A stretch of 64,000 nt of DNA from Labia minor (lineage: Eukaryota > Arthropoda > Insecta > Dermaptera > Spongiphoridae): contig OY720350.1 of the NCBI GenBank assembly GCA_963082975.1, positions 51,476,734 to 51,540,733 on the forward strand, in the 5' to 3' direction. Below, in pieces: positions 61,541-64,000 of the stretch. Position numbers and translations under genes: made by a program. Each line of letters opens with the position of its first letter. The stretch's first letter is position 1. The notes beneath the pieces are model-generated. The model was not told where the DNA came from. It was given only the letters and a program-made list of their open reading frames with translations, and made no database searches.

Positions 61541-61745
61541 CTAAAAGGAAAATTCATTCTTTCCAAGTGATCTACCCGGGGAGCGTTGAGTCTGACAGAA
61601 TGGATTCGATCAGAATTCAGTAAACTACTGTTTGCCTTGCTATGCCCCGGCAAAGAAGATACAATTCTTCCTGTAGGGATTGCTTGGAGATTTGAGATTT
61701 ATCTTGTACGATGGATGATTTCTTTAAGGCACAAATGGCCATAGT
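61541..61745 (+). other. G+C-richer block beside family C, unassigned
   Basis: An ATG-less open frame of about 60 codons (about 61568-61740) contains TEWIRSEFSKLLFALLCPGK and AWRFEIYLVRWMISLRHKWP. It stands out in composition and looks like degraded coding sequence, possibly of a mobile element, but I recognise no family. Confidence 0.35.
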
Positions 61746-61778
61746 TGCTGAGGTGCCTCGATGTTCAAATAATAATAA

Positions 61779-62215
61779 GTACCGGGACCCCGAACCTCGG
61801 CTCGGTACTTAAGTTAAAAAAAATGATTCATTATTATTGGGTTTGGCTGATAATATTAATACCTGGGATACCGAGCTGTCGCTCGAAAAAATGTTTAGAC
61901 ATTATTATAGACATTTTCATTCTGTAAATTAAATAATTTTATTTCATTTAAATAAATATCTATTTTTAAATAATTTTTCTCTCTACATTATTTATCTAAT
62001 TCTGACAATATATTAAGATCACACCGGGACCCCGAGCCTCGGCTAGGTAATTAAGTTAAAAAAAAATAATTCATTATTATATTGGGTTTGGCTGGTAATA
62101 TTAATACTTGGGACACCGAGCTGATATACAATTCTTTAATTATTTATTACAATTATTAAATGTTGCATCATTGCATCAATCTGATTAAAATGAATGGAAC
62201 TTGGGGTCCTCAATA
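61779..62215 (+). repeat. Family C hairpin-bounded repeat, second locus, two units
   Basis: Unit 1 (61779-61886) opens ACCGGGACCCCGAACCTCGG and closes ATACCGAGCTGTCGCTCG. Unit 2 (62023-62123) opens ACCGGGACCCCGAGCCTCGG; its trailing spacer (AATCAATCTGATTAAAATGA, then GGGGTCCTCAATAATA) matches that at 41060-41125. Orientation and order agree with 40902-41265. Confidence 0.8.
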
Positions 62216-62327
62216 ATACATAAATATGTATATAGATAGATTAGATATGTTTTTAAGTGCATGAATATTTTTTTTTTATTGGAAGAATGATAAATATATA
62301 TCGTAATTTATAATTATAAAATATTAT

Positions 62328-62855
62328 TAAAATATATATTTTTAATTTTATTTCGAAATTAAATAAAAAATTTTAAAATATTTTAAATATAAAAAAAATA
62401 TTAATACAATATCTTTTAAAAAAAGGCGGGAGTCAAATTTCAATATGAGTGCAATTTGTCCATATATAAATTAATAATAAATAATATTAATAAATATTAA
62501 ATTTAATAAAAGAACAATGAATAAATAAATATAAAATAGTAATTTATTAAAAAATAATAGATTAAAAAAAAAAAAAAAAACTATTTTCCGCCGGTTTCGA
62601 TCCTGCGAAGTTGAATCGTCAGACAGTCGCTCTACCCAATAGACTAATAATACTTAGATGATGACAACGACATTTTTTACTTTCTTAGCAAGACGTATAT
62701 GTTTTTTGTTTTTGTTTTTGTTTTTTTTTTGAGAGATATTAATAAATATCTATATATATTTTATTAAAAATAAATATTTTTAATTTTATTTCGAAATTAA
62801 ATAATAAATTTTAAAATATTTTAAATAAAAAAAAATATTAATACAATTTCAGTTA
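62328..62855. repeat. Direct repeat pair about 85-90 bp, 438 bp apart
   Basis: The copy at 62328-62418 and the copy at 62766-62855 share AATTTTATTTCGAAATTAAA and TTTTAAAATATTTTAAAT with few differences. A+T-rich. Between them lies the tRNA-like segment at 62590-62660. Confidence 0.65.
62590..62660 (-). other. tRNA-like relic
   Basis: On the minus strand TCTATTGGGTAGAGCGAC resembles an A box/D arm and GGATCGAAACC a B box/T arm, about 30 nt apart. The acceptor and anticodon stems do not pair properly, so this is a pseudogene or SINE head, not a working tRNA. Confidence 0.35.
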
Positions 62856-64000
62856 AAAAATAAAAATGGATGGCAATTTTGACGTTTTCCATATATAATT
62901 TTTAATTAAGAAATTAATAATGAAAATGTATTTTTCAAGAGATGTGATCAATAAAACTCAATATTTCTTTACAGATACTATATCTAGTGTAAATTTGAAA
63001 AAAATAGTTAGAGCGGTTTTTGAGAACCAATGGCTATATATACAATTTTAGCTAGCATAATAAGATAAGATAAGATAATTAAATACGGCGAATCAGGATT
63101 TGAGCTAGTGACCTAATCTTATTTTAATATTTTTCAAATTAAGACTTAAATATCAATTTTAGTCCCATGAAAAATTAATTTTAAATATTGACTCATTTCA
63201 ATTTGACTCATTTTATTCCGTCTTTCTCTTAAAATTTAAGGTATCAAAATTTGTTTTGCAAATTTTGAAAAATTGAAAAACTCGTTTTTAACCGGGATTA
63301 TAAATTTGAATGAATATAAAATAATTATTTTCATATAAATAAATAGTTTAGTTTTATTTTTTAATTTTATTTTTCTACCAACTTTAAGTAAAAAATCATT
63401 GCATTTTAGAGTAGAGAAAAATAATTTGTATTTTTTTTTTATTAAACTGGAGAAAAGTTAATTCTTCGCCGTCAAATGTAAAACCTCTTTAGTGAGCTCA
63501 AATGATATAAAAAAACTCTTTGTACAATCATTAAGTTTTTATCTGACGATGAGAATCTTTTGAAGGTATAATATTGTCATTATATATTTAATTTATTATT
63601 TAAATGATATATTTCAGTTTAAATTTATAATTATATTGAAAAATAATCATTTGAATCAAATTAAAAAGACACCTGTTTCATAAGAGCGAAATTGAAAATC
63701 TTATCATCATTTGGATTATTCTTTTTTTATATTTCTTTTTTCCCATTTCGATTGTTCTCTTAGCTCTTTTCTCTATTGGTTTATCTATCAAATATTCATT
63801 TCTTCATTTTCATCCGTTTACCTTAACATTTATGCATTCGGTTAGAATTAAAGCCAATAAAATGAAATGATTATTTAGAGTCAATATTAAACGTCTTCAT
63901 CAAATTTCTTATTATTCAATTTATTAAATTTTAATAAATAATTGGAAAAAAACAAATTAATTTCAATCAGGAAGTTTTCATCTAATTTTTTTATTTTATT
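62856..64000. other. A+T-rich stretch, no gene seen
   Basis: Nothing recognised except a possible T-arm-like scrap at about 63080-63112 (minus). Confidence 0.55.

Overview
The window is an A+T-rich (roughly three quarters A+T by eye) piece of an animal nuclear genome. GT-AG introns, mariner, hAT, piggyBac and helentron-type elements, a tRNA-derived SINE and non-LTR retrotransposon fragments all point to a metazoan. The mariner, the repeat-borne protein relic at 39124-39790 and the M1 aminopeptidase look arthropod-like. I cannot name the species. There are no bacterial operons, CRISPR arrays, intact tRNA or rRNA genes.

One protein-coding gene can be fully assembled: a membrane-anchored zinc aminopeptidase of family M1 (aminopeptidase N type) on the + strand. 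It has 17 coding exons from 23917 to 33051 and encodes about 1021 residues. All splice sites are GT-AG, all exon phases join, and the zinc and catalytic residues are present. A possible 56-nt untranslated exon lies upstream at 22559-22614. Its introns carry a deleted mariner, a hAT MITE and a long-TIR MITE. A 688-bp hAT-type MITE with a perfect 8-bp target duplication sits about 0.5 kb downstream.

The rest is repeat-dominated. Two dispersed families, called HelA and HelB here, together supply about 17 copies or fragments. They share no sequence but have the same layout: a short inverted repeat just inside each end, a hairpin just inside the 3' end, and insertion in T-rich sites. This is the layout of helentron-derived non-autonomous elements (HINE/DINE-1 type). 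HelA copies: 1-295, 543-708, 2686-3301, 10714-11351, 17075-17146, 18336-18970, 20514-21140, 34772-34926, 41326-41402, 52890-52966. HelB copies: 15371-15930, 18971-19482, 21776-22373, 36155-36758, 42241-42756, 45262-45820, 51741-52038.

Region by region. 1-7.5 kb: HelA copies in A+T-rich sequence. 7.6-8.2 kb: pogo/Tigger-like MITE. 10.3-16 kb: HelA, hAT MITEs, HelB. 16.8-17.7 kb: a long-TIR element holding a near-perfect 87-bp-arm palindrome whose loop resembles a Penelope-like element hairpin. 18.3-22.4 kb: HelA and HelB back to back, then more copies. 22.5-33.1 kb: the aminopeptidase gene. 33.6-36.8 kb: hAT MITE and HelB. 39.1-39.8 kb: protein relic. 40.9-41.5 kb: hairpin-bounded family C and a miniature TTAA element. 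45.2-46.4 kb: HelB and the 3' end of a LINE. 48.8-49.1 kb: a SINE with a 14-bp target duplication. 51.3-56.4 kb: a transposon nest of piggyBac, helentron, two hATs and a hAT MITE. 56.9-57.8 kb: LINE relic. 58.7-62.2 kb: SINE-like fragments and a second family C locus. The remaining A+T-rich stretches show no gene.
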